A stretch of DNA of 37,209 nt from Streptomyces aurantiacus JA 4570. Its GTDB lineage: Bacteria; Actinomycetota; Actinomycetes; Streptomycetales; Streptomycetaceae. Location: NCBI RefSeq assembly GCF_000414115.1, contig NZ_AOPZ01000008.1, positions 1-37,209 on the forward strand, given 5' to 3'. The stretch's first letter is position 1. The number at the start of each line of letters is the position of its first letter. Below are positions 1 through 8,674 of the stretch, piece by piece. A program made the translations under genes and the position numbers. The notes under the pieces were generated by a model that did no database searches, was not told where the DNA came from, and saw only the letters and a program-made list of their open reading frames with translations.

Positions 1-2
1 CC

Positions 3-335
3 GCCCTGGAGACGTACTGGACCGACGGACCCGCGATGGAAAAACAGACGCGCGTCCGCAATGAGCAGATGGCCCGATCGCTCGGCGCAATGGCTGATGA
101 GCGGCCGGGGGACGTGGTGACGTACCGCGGACGGGGCCTCGTATGGGGCCTGGAGTTCCGCGACGAGGGGCGTGCGAGCGCCGTTGCCAGGCGGGCCTTC
201 GACATCGGTCTGCTCATCGAGACCTCAGGCACGCGCGATCGGGTCGTGAAGTTGCTGCCGGCCCTCACCATCACGTGCGACGAACTGGAGGAGGGGCTGC
301 GGATTCTCGGCCGGGCTGTTCGCGACACCGCGTGA
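3..335 (+). CDS. Class III aminotransferase, C-terminal fragment (EctB/diaminobutyrate transaminase-like)
   Basis: Only the last ~110 residues are in the window; the reading frame is open from the left edge (first full codon at 3) to TGA at 333-335. The visible part has the C-terminal small-domain pattern of PLP class III aminotransferases: a GRGLVWGLEF segment, then GLLIETSG and VVKLLPALTIT, then a closing helix. These blocks resemble EctB-type diaminobutyrate-2-oxoglutarate transaminases more than ornithine or GABA aminotransferases. That family makes 2,4-diaminobutyrate from aspartate semialdehyde with glutamate as donor. The catalytic lysine lies outside the window, so activity cannot be judged. 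The gene converges on the MFS exporter gene, so membership of the neighbouring cluster is an inference; it could supply a diamino acid for the peptidyl part. Confidence 0.85.
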   Translation, partial: ALETYWTDGPAMEKQTRVRNEQMARSLGAMADERPGDVVTYRGRGLVWGLEFRDEGRASAVARRAFDIGLLIETSGTRDRVVKLLPALTITCDELEEGLRILGRAVRDTA

Positions 336-376
336 GCGCCCGGCCGGGCCCTGCGTGACGTTCAGAGCCCGGGCGC
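336..376. terminator. Possible bidirectional hairpin between convergent genes
   Basis: An 8-bp perfect inverted repeat, GCGCCCGG at 336-343 and CCGGGCGC at 369-376, sits in the 49-bp gap between the stop codons of two convergent genes. There is no U-tract, as is common in high-GC actinomycetes. GC-rich chance pairing is possible. Confidence 0.3.
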
Positions 377-384
377 CCGTGGCC

Positions 385-1683
385 TCACTCGTCGGAGCCT
401 GAGGGCCGTGCCGTCGTACGCATCTCTGGGGCGGCGACCGACGCGTCGGGCACGGTGGACCGCAGCGCGCGCACCGCGGGCGAGAGGAGCGCGAGCGACG
501 TGGCGAGCAGCACCAGGGATCCGCTGCACAGCACTGTCGCCGTCGTGCCGAACTGAGCGGCCGCCGGGCCCGCGGCGGCCAGGCCCAGAGGTGTGCAGAC
601 GAACGACGCCAATGAGTCGTACGAGCTGACTCGGGCCATGGCGTGGGCGGGCACGTGTGTGTGGACCGCCGTGCGCCACAGCACTTCGAACACGTCGAGG
701 CACGCTCCGGCGAGCAGCATGCTCGTGGCGGTCAGCCACACGGGTGCGCCGGTGGCGAGCAGTACGTACGAGGGGACGAAACCAAAGGTCGCGAGGACGG
801 CTGAGCGCAGCGGGCGGCGTGGGCGCAACCGGAGGGCGATCAGGCTGCCGGCGACGAACCCGGCGGAGTGCGCGGCGAGGACCGCCGACCAGGCGAACGG
901 CCCGCCCCAGTCGCGTTGCGCCACCGTCGGGCCCAGCACCATCACGGCCCCGCCGAAGCAGGCGTTGACGACGGCGAACTGGGCGACGACGGGCCACATC
1001 CAGGCAAGCGCGCGGAACTCGGCCCAACCGGAGCCCAGTTCGGCCAGGAGCCCCGGCCTCTTCTCTGTGCCGGCGACGCCGGCCCCCGCGCCGGGTGCCG
1101 GACGCGGCTGGATGCGCAACAGCAGCACGGCGGAGAGCAGGAACGTGGCGGCGTCGGCGGCGAGGGCCCAGCCCGGCGCGGCCGCCGCCACGAGTACGCC
1201 GCCGACGAACGCGCCGCCGACGCGGGCGACGTTGGCTGCCAGGCGCAGCAGGGCGTTCGCCGACTGGAGCTGTTCCGTGCGCACGATCTCCGGGACGAGC
1301 GCGATGCCTGCGGGCTGGCTCACCGCCGATGAGGCGCCGTTGACCGCGGCGAGGAAGGCGAGCACTCCCATCGGCACGGTTCCGGACAGGAACAGAGCCG
1401 CGGTAATCGCTTGGGAGCAGCCCGCGGTCACGTCCCCGATGACGATCAGGTGCCGGCGCGGGAACCGGTCCGCGAGCACGCCGCCGAGCAGCACGAGCGT
1501 GAGCTGGGCGACCGTACGGACGCTGAGGAGCAGACCGAGCTGAGTGGGCGTGCCGTCGGGAAGCGCGAGTACCGCGAAGGCCAGGCCCAGCGGGGCGATC
1601 ACGTTACCGGTCAGGGATGCCGTCCGGGCGGTGAAGAACAGCAGGAAGTCCCGGTCCCGCAACAGGCCCGACCTGGCCCTCAT
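385..1683 (-). CDS. MFS transporter, putative export/self-resistance
   Basis: A 432-residue protein with about 12 hydrophobic segments. It carries the MFS motif A (GGVLADRFPRR, residues 67-77) between helices 2 and 3. Overall layout fits the MFS_3/enterobactin-exporter-like family, which pumps small molecules by proton antiport across the cytoplasmic membrane. It starts with ATG at 1683, 15 bp after the stop of the GrpB-family gene, and is the last gene of the long leftward operon starting near 12405. The position suggests export of the cluster's product and so self-protection. Substrate cannot be read from the sequence. The upstream ribosome binding site is weak (GGGG-type), so translation may depend on read-through from the gene before it. 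Confidence 0.9.
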   Translation of the reverse strand: MRARSGLLRDRDFLLFFTARTASLTGNVIAPLGLAFAVLALPDGTPTQLGLLLSVRTVAQLTLVLLGGVLADRFPRRHLIVIGDVTAGCSQAITAALFLSGTVPMGVLAFLAAVNGASSAVSQPAGIALVPEIVRTEQLQSANALLRLAANVARVGGAFVGGVLVAAAAPGWALAADAATFLLSAVLLLRIQPRPAPGAGAGVAGTEKRPGLLAELGSGWAEFRALAWMWPVVAQFAVVNACFGGAVMVLGPTVAQRDWGGPFAWSAVLAAHSAGFVAGSLIALRLRPRRPLRSAVLATFGFVPSYVLLATGAPVWLTATSMLLAGACLDVFEVLWRTAVHTHVPAHAMARVSSYDSLASFVCTPLGLAAAGPAAAQFGTTATVLCSGSLVLLATSLALLSPAVRALRSTVPDASVAAPEMRTTARPSGSDE

Positions 1684-1698
1684 GCGCCCCGGTCCGGG

Positions 1699-2310
1699 TC
1701 AGCCGGCATCGGCCGCGGCCCGTTCCAGGATGCCCGCGACGACGTCGGACTTGGCGTCGGCGTAGTTCTGCATGTACTCCCAGTTCTGCTGTGCGAGCGA
1801 GCGTTTGGTGTCGGCGTAGAGCGCGCGGTCGCCGTCGTGAGTGCGCAGCCGGTCGCGGAAGAGCAGCATGCGGTCGTTCTCCGGGCAGCCGGCCGACAGG
1901 ACGTGCAGGTTGACCGACTCGGCGCTGCGGTCGGGGCCGTCCGGGAACTCTTCGCGCAGGACGCGGTGTTCGTACCAGTCCGGTTCGCGGATGACGAGGG
2001 TGAAGCCGAGTCGTTCGAGTGCGGGTACGTAGGCGGGCTCGTCGGCGGAGTCGGGGACGATCAGGAGCATGTCGATGACAGGCTTGGCCGGCAGGCCCGG
2101 GACCGAGGTGGAGCCGACGTGCTCGACGCGGTGGTCGAGGGCGCCCAGCGACTCCCGTACGCGTGCGGCCTCGGTCTCGAAGACCTCGGACCACCGCGGG
2201 TCGTGCTCGCGCAGGACGACCTGGTCGTTGAGCTTGGGCGCGGTGCCGAGGTTGGCCGCTGCGATCTCCTCGGTCGTCATGGAGAGGCGTTCGATCTCCT
2301 GCTCGGGCAC
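1699..2310 (-). CDS. GrpB-family (nucleotidyltransferase-fold) protein
   Basis: The protein contains the GrpB (PF04229) signature EHVGSTSVPGLPAKPVID followed by the family's LGF..., HRV and NLHV-type blocks. Members have a nucleotidyltransferase-like fold, but their biochemical role is poorly known; some are fused to dephospho-CoA kinase. Two starts are possible. GTG at 2310 has a good CAGGAG site about 6 bp upstream and gives 203 residues; ATG at 2280 gives 193 residues but has no clear ribosome site, so GTG is preferred. The gene lies 44 bp after the oxygenase gene and 15 bp before the exporter gene, all on the minus strand, and so is in the biosynthetic operon. A role as nucleotidyl transfer or resistance enzyme for the nucleoside product is speculation. 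Confidence 0.85.
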   Translation of the reverse strand: MPEQEIERLSMTTEEIAAANLGTAPKLNDQVVLREHDPRWSEVFETEAARVRESLGALDHRVEHVGSTSVPGLPAKPVIDMLLIVPDSADEPAYVPALERLGFTLVIREPDWYEHRVLREEFPDGPDRSAESVNLHVLSAGCPENDRMLLFRDRLRTHDGDRALYADTKRSLAQQNWEYMQNYADAKSDVVAGILERAAADAG

Positions 2311-2354
2311 GGGAAGCTCCTGTTCCTGGTCGGTCAACTGGTCCCGGGTTCTGA

Positions 2355-3149
2355 TCAACTCCAGTAAACCAAAGGGGCCTTGGCGTCTGTACAACCGATG
2401 AACATGGCCATGCCCACGCGCGGCCCCGCGCTGGACGGGGCGACCGCGTGGAGCATCGCGGAGCTGAACATGATGAGGTCTCCGGCGTCCGGGTGGATGG
2501 TGAGCGCGGGCGGCTCGATCGTCGACGGGTCGAGCCCTTCGACGGCCAGGATCCGCTCCGTCTCCGCCTCGTCCGGCTCGCGCAGCCACAGGCGCAGGTC
2601 TCCGCCTGTCTCGGGCACCCGCAGATAGACGTTGGCGGTGAACTGCTCCGTCAGGTTCCGCGCCTCGGGGGCGTCCGTCTCCTGGTGCAGCCGGTCGTTG
2701 TGCGGAAGGAGCTGCGACACGCCGGGCCGGAACACGCGCAGAGCGCCGATGAAGCAGGTGCGGCCGTTCAGCCGCAGGAGGTTGGCCCCGCCCGGCCACA
2801 CCTCTTGGAGCAACAGCCTGAGCCGGTCCACGGGCGAGGGGTAGGGAGCGAACATCGACCGCACGTCGTGGATCGCCGCCAACGCATGCCGATGGTAGGT
2901 GTCGGTCAGCGACGCGTCGTGCGCGGTGTCGACGTGCGGCATGTGCACCCGGCCGACGCTGCTGGCGAGTTCCTTGTGGTACGAGCCGAGCGCCTCGTGG
3001 GTGAGGGCTTGCTCGGCCACGGCGTGGGCCATGTCCCGGTCGTGGAACCCCTTGACGTGGATGGCGGCGATCCGGCGCTCGGACAGCGCGAGCAGGCTGT
3101 CGGTGGTCAGCTCGGAGCTGACCGACGCGCGGACAGTGGCTGAGGTCAT
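2355..3149 (-). CDS. 2OG/Fe(II)-dependent oxygenase (264 aa)
   Basis: The protein shows the facial triad of 2-oxoglutarate/Fe(II) oxygenases: H150-N-D152 (in LLPHNDRLH), a distal H234 (in MLHAVAP), and R244 ten residues later for 2OG binding. It is larger than, and not closely similar to, the three ~210-residue oxygenase-family proteins elsewhere in the cluster. The start ATG at 3149 is chosen because AAGGA lies 8 bp upstream; the open frame extends further 5' without a better site. A 101-bp gap separates it from the upstream ATP-grasp gene, the largest gap in this operon, so a secondary promoter is possible. Likely role: hydroxylation or oxidative tailoring of an amino acid or of the nucleoside; the substrate is unknown. 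Confidence 0.88.
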   Translation of the reverse strand: MTSATVRASVSSELTTDSLLALSERRIAAIHVKGFHDRDMAHAVAEQALTHEALGSYHKELASSVGRVHMPHVDTAHDASLTDTYHRHALAAIHDVRSMFAPYPSPVDRLRLLLQEVWPGGANLLRLNGRTCFIGALRVFRPGVSQLLPHNDRLHQETDAPEARNLTEQFTANVYLRVPETGGDLRLWLREPDEAETERILAVEGLDPSTIEPPALTIHPDAGDLIMFSSAMLHAVAPSSAGPRVGMAMFIGCTDAKAPLVYWS

Positions 3150-3250
3150 GTCAGCGGGTCCTTTCGGTGTCTCTGGTGGTGTCAGGTCGGCCCGGGTTGT
3201 CTCCCGGGGGGGGCTCGGTGCCACAGGTTCCCGTGCGCCGTGGGCATGGG

Positions 3251-4468
3251 TCAGTCCCAGCGCACGGCGTCCGTCCACCACCGCTCCACCTCGTGCAGGA
3301 CGGGGACCAGAGGCTCGTCGTCGTCGATGGAGAAGTGCAGTTCCGCGAGGGTGTCGACGGCGGAGCGCGGGCCTTCGTACCGGTGTCCCGGTGTCGCGCT
3401 CGTGGTGTATGTGAGGGCGCGGGGCAAGGTGCAGCGGCCGGGCACGGCCCGCAGGACGCCGCGCTGTGGCGGGAACCAGCCGTAGCCGAGGCGCGTGCCG
3501 GGACCGTTCCACGTCACCTCGTCACCGCGGCCCGCTTGGCCGAGCAGCCCAGCGCGGTACAGGTTGATGCCGAAGGCGCGCTCGTGCATGTCGACTATCC
3601 CGGCGCCGCCCGCTCGACAGGCGATCTCGCAGAGCGCGATGGTTTCGTCGGGCGTGTGGAAGAGCTCGGCGTGGAACGGCAGAATCCCGGGCGCCGGGGG
3701 CAGCGCGGCCACCACGGTGGCCGTCGCGTCCTGCAGCCGGGCGAACAGCGGCTCGTCGGGATGCAGCATGCCGCTGACATACGGCGCCGCTTCGTGGAAG
3801 TTGCTCCACTGCGTGTGCAGATAGCGCGAGGGCCAGCTCTGCAGGACGACACCGTCGCTCATCAGCCCGTTGACGTGATACACGGCGCCCTCGATCCACT
3901 CTTCGGCGAGCATGCGCCCGCCGGGCCCGCCCGGCTGCCAGCGCTCGACGGCCTGCTTGAGGGCCAGCTCGTCGGTGAGCACGGACATGCCGATGGCTGC
4001 CGCCCCGGCGACCTCCTTCAGTACGAACGGGAACCCCACCTCGGCGGCGAATTCCGTGAGGGCGTCGGCGCCGTCGATCACACGCATCGCCGCGACGGGC
4101 ACACCCGACGCGGCGGCCGCCGTCTTCATGGCGTGCTTGTCCGTGTACGCGGTGGCGCCGGTGACGTCCTGGCCGGGCAGGCCGAGCCGCTCGCGCAGCC
4201 GCGCTGCCCGCACCAGGTCGGTTTCGGCAGTGGTGAGGACGCGGGTGACACCGTGCCTCCGGCACAGTTCCTCGGCGCGGCGTCCGGTGGCCTCGCCCGT
4301 GTAGTCGTCGGTCACCTCGAAGGCCAGGAACGAGGAGGCGACGTCGGCGGGGTCCGCGCCGGCGAGGGCCCGGCGGTCGGTGAGGACGACGAGCCGAGTG
4401 CGACTGTCCGGGAACCATTCGGCCAGATCCGTGAGGATTCTGCGCCGGTTCAGGACCAGGAAGGTCAT
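3251..4468 (-). CDS. ATP-grasp ligase A (405 aa)
   Basis: ATP-grasp fold carboxylate-amine ligase, expected to activate a carboxylate as acyl phosphate and join it to an amine. Visible ATP-grasp marks are the preATP domain (1-100), K111 and K151 (FPFVLKEVAG) for ATP binding, the E189-E190 hinge (MLAEEWIEG), and Mg-binding acids E268 and E281 in the blocks FHAELF and LCEIACRAGG. The start ATG overlaps the stop of the next ATP-grasp gene upstream (ATGA, 4465-4468), so the two are translationally coupled and probably work as a pair. In a cluster without NRPS genes such ligases are the natural candidates for peptide or amide bond formation, as ATP-grasp NikS is proposed to be in nikkomycin. Which bond each makes is not visible. 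Confidence 0.87.
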   Translation of the reverse strand: MTFLVLNRRRILTDLAEWFPDSRTRLVVLTDRRALAGADPADVASSFLAFEVTDDYTGEATGRRAEELCRRHGVTRVLTTAETDLVRAARLRERLGLPGQDVTGATAYTDKHAMKTAAAASGVPVAAMRVIDGADALTEFAAEVGFPFVLKEVAGAAAIGMSVLTDELALKQAVERWQPGGPGGRMLAEEWIEGAVYHVNGLMSDGVVLQSWPSRYLHTQWSNFHEAAPYVSGMLHPDEPLFARLQDATATVVAALPPAPGILPFHAELFHTPDETIALCEIACRAGGAGIVDMHERAFGINLYRAGLLGQAGRGDEVTWNGPGTRLGYGWFPPQRGVLRAVPGRCTLPRALTYTTSATPGHRYEGPRSAVDTLAELHFSIDDDEPLVPVLHEVERWWTDAVRWD

Positions 4469-5928
4469 GCCGTCCCCCCTGCCGCGGGGACCGTTGGCTC
4501 GCTGCCGTGCTTGCCGGCCGGGCCCAGCGTGGACCGGACCGAGTCGTCTTCGAAGCCGACGAGGCCGGGGTTGCCGAGAAAGTGCGCGAACTCGGCGACC
4601 GCCGGGCCCACGGCTCCGTCCTCAGTGGTCGGGGTCAGCTCGACGACGCGGGCCGACGTGCCCTCGTACCGGTAGTCGATGGTCATGCGGGATCGGGGAG
4701 TGGTGTACCGGTGGGTTCCGGGCGCGGGGCCGGGTTCCGCGGGGGCGGCCGGGCCGCTGCCGGGTGTGAGCGCCCCGGAGAAGGAGGGGCGGCCGGCGAT
4801 GACATCCCGGAACGCGGCCTGTACGGCGTCTGCGGGCAGGTCGACGACGCCGGGCACGCTCTCCTGCGCCGCCCGGTGGAAGAGGTAGCTGGGAAAGTCA
4901 GGCCGGCCGGGCCTGAAGCCGAGGCCGCCCGCGCCGCGCGGGTTCATCTCGGTGGCGAGGAAACCCCGGGCGGTGAGGAGCCCGTCGACGGTGAAGATGC
5001 CCCGGTATCCGGTGAGCGAGACCAGCAGTTCTCCGGTGCGGCGCACGTACGCCTCGATGGTCCGTCGCTCCGGTGCGGGCGGCCGCCACCACGTGGACGT
5101 ACCGGCGTAGTAGAACCGCCCGGTACCCGGGTGGCGCAGCATGGCCTCCTCGGCGGGGTCGAACACCGCGATGCCCGTGTCGAGCGCCAGGGCCTGGGTG
5201 CTGCACGGGACGCCGGGAACGAACTCGGCGATCCGCACCCGGTCGGCGCGGCCTGCGAACGACGCGACGGCGGCGTCGAGTTCGGCCCGGCTCCGGACCC
5301 AGGCGAGGCCCCGGCCGCCGCCTCCCGGGATGCCGCGGCTGGAGTCCATGGCGAGAACCACGCCCCGGCCACCGTCGAGGCGCGCGGCCTCGGTGTACAA
5401 GCCCGGGGCGTCGAGCGGCACGATCGTGTGGCGGGGTGAGGGCACGGCGGCGTCGGCCCACAGCTGCTCGACGCGGACCTTGTCCTCCCACGCCGCCCAC
5501 TCGTGCCTGCGCCAGCCGTGCACCGGCCTCCCGCACAGCCGGGGCATGGTGGTCCAGATGCTGCCGAGGACCGTGCACGAGCGACCGGCGTCGTGCTCGT
5601 CGAGCCACTTCCGCAGCACCTTTGGCGCCTGGGTGAGGTGGTCCTCGAACTCGTGCGGGGCGAGCTCGATTCCGTGCTCTGCGAAACTGAACACGGGTGC
5701 GGCCACGTCCTGCGGCCGGTGGGTACGGCTGATGATCCCGGCCAGGGTGGCGCCGCACGCCTCGACCTCGTCGATGAGCAGCTGCGCGCTGTGCGTGAAC
5801 TGGTTGGCCAGAAGGAAGACGCGCCGGCCGCGCCAGTGGCGGTGCAGCGCCTCGACGGCGTCGTCGAGAACCTGGTGATGGCTCGTCAGGTGCGGCCGGG
5901 CGGCCGGTGCGGGTGTCCGGTCGGTCAT
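4465..5928 (-). CDS. ATP-grasp ligase B (487 aa)
   Basis: A second ATP-grasp protein, only distantly similar to its neighbours. It has a glycine-rich ATP loop (PGGGGRG, residues 201-207), a conserved EMNPRG metal-binding block (327-331) and a preceding acidic D315 in FTVDG. The N-terminal ~150 residues form the preATP-like domain, and residues ~375-487 are a C-terminal extension rich in Pro/Ala/Gly at its start. Start ATG at 5928 overlaps the stop of the upstream aminotransferase (ATGA, 5925-5928), and its own stop overlaps the next start. Expected chemistry is ATP-dependent amide or peptide formation. It could also act on a carboxylate of the nucleoside core such as an aminohexuronic or octosyl acid; this is inference. 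Confidence 0.86.
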   Translation of the reverse strand: MTDRTPAPAARPHLTSHHQVLDDAVEALHRHWRGRRVFLLANQFTHSAQLLIDEVEACGATLAGIISRTHRPQDVAAPVFSFAEHGIELAPHEFEDHLTQAPKVLRKWLDEHDAGRSCTVLGSIWTTMPRLCGRPVHGWRRHEWAAWEDKVRVEQLWADAAVPSPRHTIVPLDAPGLYTEAARLDGGRGVVLAMDSSRGIPGGGGRGLAWVRSRAELDAAVASFAGRADRVRIAEFVPGVPCSTQALALDTGIAVFDPAEEAMLRHPGTGRFYYAGTSTWWRPPAPERRTIEAYVRRTGELLVSLTGYRGIFTVDGLLTARGFLATEMNPRGAGGLGFRPGRPDFPSYLFHRAAQESVPGVVDLPADAVQAAFRDVIAGRPSFSGALTPGSGPAAPAEPGPAPGTHRYTTPRSRMTIDYRYEGTSARVVELTPTTEDGAVGPAVAEFAHFLGNPGLVGFEDDSVRSTLGPAGKHGSEPTVPAAGGTA

Positions 5929-7223
5929 GCGGGCGTGGTTCCTTCCCCGGCGGTCAGGGTGCCGAAGGCGTGGGTGAGGTGGGCCAGTGCGGAGGCGACG
6001 TGGGGGAGGCGCTCCGGTGCGGGGGAGCGCAGCGCGAGGCCACGCTGTTCGTCGTCGTCGCCGTGGAGCAGGCTGGTGGCGATGCGGAACCGCAGGGCCG
6101 TGGGGGTGTCGCCGAAGTGGTGGCCGCCGAGGACGGCGACACCCAGCCTGTCCAGCAGATGACGCTGGAGGGATTCCGCATCCGTCACACCGTGCTCGCG
6201 CAGCCGGTGCCGTACGGGCGCGAAGTCCGGGTACAGGTAGAAACCACCGTCCGGGGCGCGGCAGTCGGCCCCGGCGGCGGTGACGATCCGGTGGACGGCG
6301 CGGGTGACGATGCCGTGCAGCCGAGCGCCGGCGCGGACGTGCGCGGTGATCTCGGGCGGCTCGGCGAAGACCCGGGTCGCCACCTCCTGCATGGGCCCGG
6401 CGAGCGTCGACCAGACCTCGCTGGCCACGGCCAGCACACCCGCGCGCAGTCCGGCGCCGAGGGGGCCCTCCGGAAAGCGGGCGGCGCCGATGCGCCAGCC
6501 ACCGAGGCCAAGGGTCTTGCTCAGCCCCGTCGTCACGACCGTGCGGTCGCCTGCGACCTCGGCCGGGCCGAGGAACGGCAGGTCCGGAGAGTGCATCAGG
6601 TCCCGGTAGATCTCGTCCGACACAATGAGCAGGTCCTCGTCGGCGGCCACGGCGCACAGCCGACGGATCGCCTCGGGCGGCGCGAGGGTCCCGGTGGGGT
6701 TGTCGGGCAACGTGAGGATCAGCAGCCGCGGCCGCCCGCCACGTCGCCGGGCGCCCCGGACGGTCTCGCGCAGGGCGTCCGGGTCCGGGGCACCGCCGTA
6801 CCGTGCCGAGATCGGCACATGGTGCACGGGGCGTCCGAGGAGGCGGGCCTGAGGCGCGTACGTCACCCAGGACGGCCGGGGCAGCAGCACATCGCCGTCC
6901 ACCACCGCCATCAAGGCCATGAGCAGGGGTTTGCTGCCGGGCGCGACGATGATCTGCTCCGGGGCCGTGGGCAGGCGGCGGCGCTCCCAGTACCCGGCGA
7001 CGGCGGCGCGCACGGCGGTGTCGCCCGCGACAGGGCCGTACGCGGTACGACCCGCGCCGTCCGCGAGCCAGTCACGGACGGCGGGCGGCACGGGCAGGAG
7101 GGACTCGCCGAAGCCGAGGTGCACCAGAGGTTCGCCGGCGGCCCGGCGACGGGCGACGACTTCGTTGAGCGCCAGGTTCGAGGCTTGCTGGAACCTGTGC
7201 CCGACATCGAGGGGCGCGACCAC
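5925..7223 (-). CDS. PLP aminotransferase, class I/II fold
   Basis: A 432-residue fold-type I aminotransferase. Landmarks are the DNPTG block (N175), SDEIY (D203, pyridine nitrogen), and the SKTLGLGGWRIG block with catalytic K236 (GLSK). A Gly-rich PLP phosphate loop (APGSKPL, 94-100) is present. GTG at 7223 is taken as start because a strong GGAGG lies 4-5 bp upstream and it shares one base with the TAG of the aminomutase-like gene. The stop overlaps the start of ATP-grasp B (ATGA). It is distinct from the HisC-like aminotransferase at 9944-11098, so the pathway has two PLP transaminations. It probably works on the amino-acid side of the molecule, together with the aminomutase-like enzyme immediately upstream. 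Confidence 0.9.
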   Translation of the reverse strand: MVAPLDVGHRFQQASNLALNEVVARRRAAGEPLVHLGFGESLLPVPPAVRDWLADGAGRTAYGPVAGDTAVRAAVAGYWERRRLPTAPEQIIVAPGSKPLLMALMAVVDGDVLLPRPSWVTYAPQARLLGRPVHHVPISARYGGAPDPDALRETVRGARRRGGRPRLLILTLPDNPTGTLAPPEAIRRLCAVAADEDLLIVSDEIYRDLMHSPDLPFLGPAEVAGDRTVVTTGLSKTLGLGGWRIGAARFPEGPLGAGLRAGVLAVASEVWSTLAGPMQEVATRVFAEPPEITAHVRAGARLHGIVTRAVHRIVTAAGADCRAPDGGFYLYPDFAPVRHRLREHGVTDAESLQRHLLDRLGVAVLGGHHFGDTPTALRFRIATSLLHGDDDEQRGLALRSPAPERLPHVASALAHLTHAFGTLTAGEGTTPA

Positions 7224-8674
7224 TACTCCTCCTTGTCCGGTGCGGTTTCGTCCCGTGCGGGCGGTATGCCGGCCGGCAGCGCCGGGGTGGCGACCGCGCG
7301 CGCCAGGTCGGCCGGGGTGCCCGGGACAGGGGTCAGTTCGTCCAGCCAGGACGCGCCCGGCCGACAACGGGTGCGGAACGGCCTGCCGACGAGCAGCGGG
7401 TCACGGGCTTGGAGGAACCGGAGCTGCAGGCAGTCGCCCGCGTCGTCGACCCCGTCCACCACGACTTTGCCCGGCGTCGTGGACATCACCGGGCCGCGCA
7501 CGGTGCGGGCGAGCCCCGGCAGCGCGCTGTACGCCTCGCGGAAGATGCTCGCGGCGCGCGCGAGCGGCACCTTGAAATAGTCTCTCGGCCCCGTGTCACG
7601 GGTGACGAACATGTAGTACGGGACGGCTCCCGCGGCGACTTCGGCACGCCACAGCCGCTCCCACACCCGCGCGTCGTCGTTCACCCGGGCGATCAGCGGG
7701 GCCTGGCAGTAGATCACCGCGCCGGTGTCGCGAATCCGCCCGAGCGCCCGTCGTGCCAGGTCCGGCTCCAGCTCGCGGTCGTGGCTGAAGTGCGCCATCA
7801 CGGCCAGCGTCCGACCCGAGCGCACCACCCGCTCGAACAGCCGCAGCGTGTCGTCGGCGTCCGCGTCGGTGACGAAGCGCTGCGGCCAGTACGCCACCGC
7901 CTTGGTGCCGATGCGGATCGTGCGCACGCTGCGCACGCCGAGCAGCGGCTCCAGGTGGCGGCGCAGGGTCTCCGCGGACATCACCATCGGATCCCCGCCC
8001 GTCAGCAGCACGTCATTGACTTCGGGGTGCTGCCGCAGATATCCGACGACCCGTTCCGGCCCGGGTGCCGTGAAGCGCAGGTCGGGGTCTCCGACGAACT
8101 GCGCCCAGCGGAAGCAGTACGTGCAGTAGGCATGGCAGGTCTGACCGTTGCCGGGGAAGTAGAGCAGGGTCTCGCGGTACTTGTGCTGTGCCCCGGGGAG
8201 CGCACCCTCGGCGTCGCTCGGCACGTTCAGCTCGATCTGCTGCCCGGGGTGAGGATTGAGCCGGCTCCGGACGGCGGCCACCACCGTGGCCAGCTCGCCC
8301 CGATCGGCCCGGACGGCCGCGTCGGCCACTTGGGCCGCGTCCTCGGACGCGAGCATGCCCGGCTGGGGGAAGACGAGCTGGAACACAGGATCGTCGGGGA
8401 CCCGGGCCCAGTCGATGAGCTCGGAGAGAACGTACTCGTTGACCCGGAAGGGCAGCACCAGGGAGACCAGGCGTACGGCTTCCAGGGTCTCGCCGGACAG
8501 GCCGAACCGCTTGGCGATGCGGTCGAGTTGCCGGACGCCGTAGGCCCGGAACCGGCTCACTCCGTCGGTGTCCTGGCCGGTGATGGTGAGGGCTGCACGG
8601 TTCACAAAGGCTCCAGAGTGCTGCGGATCGGGGGCTGCTGGGCGAACGGCGGCGGCTCGGTCACGAGGTCTCAT
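7223..8674 (-). CDS. Lysine 2,3-aminomutase-like (KamA family) radical SAM/PLP enzyme
   Basis: A 483-residue KamA-family protein. The radical SAM cluster motif CxxxCxxC is at C180, C184 and C187 (CHAYCTYC), followed by the LLTGGDPM glycine motif (223-230). The C-terminal part matches the aminomutase PLP region: a VPYYMF block (351-356) and TTPGK with K403 as the likely PLP lysine, where clostridial lysine aminomutase has PGGGGK. Family members move an alpha-amino group to the beta position. By eye, the two Asp residues that hold the substrate epsilon-amino group in lysine aminomutase are replaced (R359 and T399 regions), so the substrate may not be lysine. Start ATG at 8674 overlaps the preceding stop (ATGA, 8671-8674). 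Product is probably a beta-amino acid for the peptidyl part. Confidence 0.9.
   Translation of the reverse strand: MRPRDRAAAVRPAAPDPQHSGAFVNRAALTITGQDTDGVSRFRAYGVRQLDRIAKRFGLSGETLEAVRLVSLVLPFRVNEYVLSELIDWARVPDDPVFQLVFPQPGMLASEDAAQVADAAVRADRGELATVVAAVRSRLNPHPGQQIELNVPSDAEGALPGAQHKYRETLLYFPGNGQTCHAYCTYCFRWAQFVGDPDLRFTAPGPERVVGYLRQHPEVNDVLLTGGDPMVMSAETLRRHLEPLLGVRSVRTIRIGTKAVAYWPQRFVTDADADDTLRLFERVVRSGRTLAVMAHFSHDRELEPDLARRALGRIRDTGAVIYCQAPLIARVNDDARVWERLWRAEVAAGAVPYYMFVTRDTGPRDYFKVPLARAASIFREAYSALPGLARTVRGPVMSTTPGKVVVDGVDDAGDCLQLRFLQARDPLLVGRPFRTRCRPGASWLDELTPVPGTPADLARAVATPALPAGIPPARDETAPDKEE

Noticed and set aside
593..1543. Long plus-strand open frame opposite the MFS gene
   Set aside because: Arg/Ala/Ser-rich low-complexity shadow of the minus-strand transporter, with no domain pattern. 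Similar antisense frames (1411-2367, 3167-4675, 5907-7580, 7409-8683, 9983-11170) were dismissed for the same reason.
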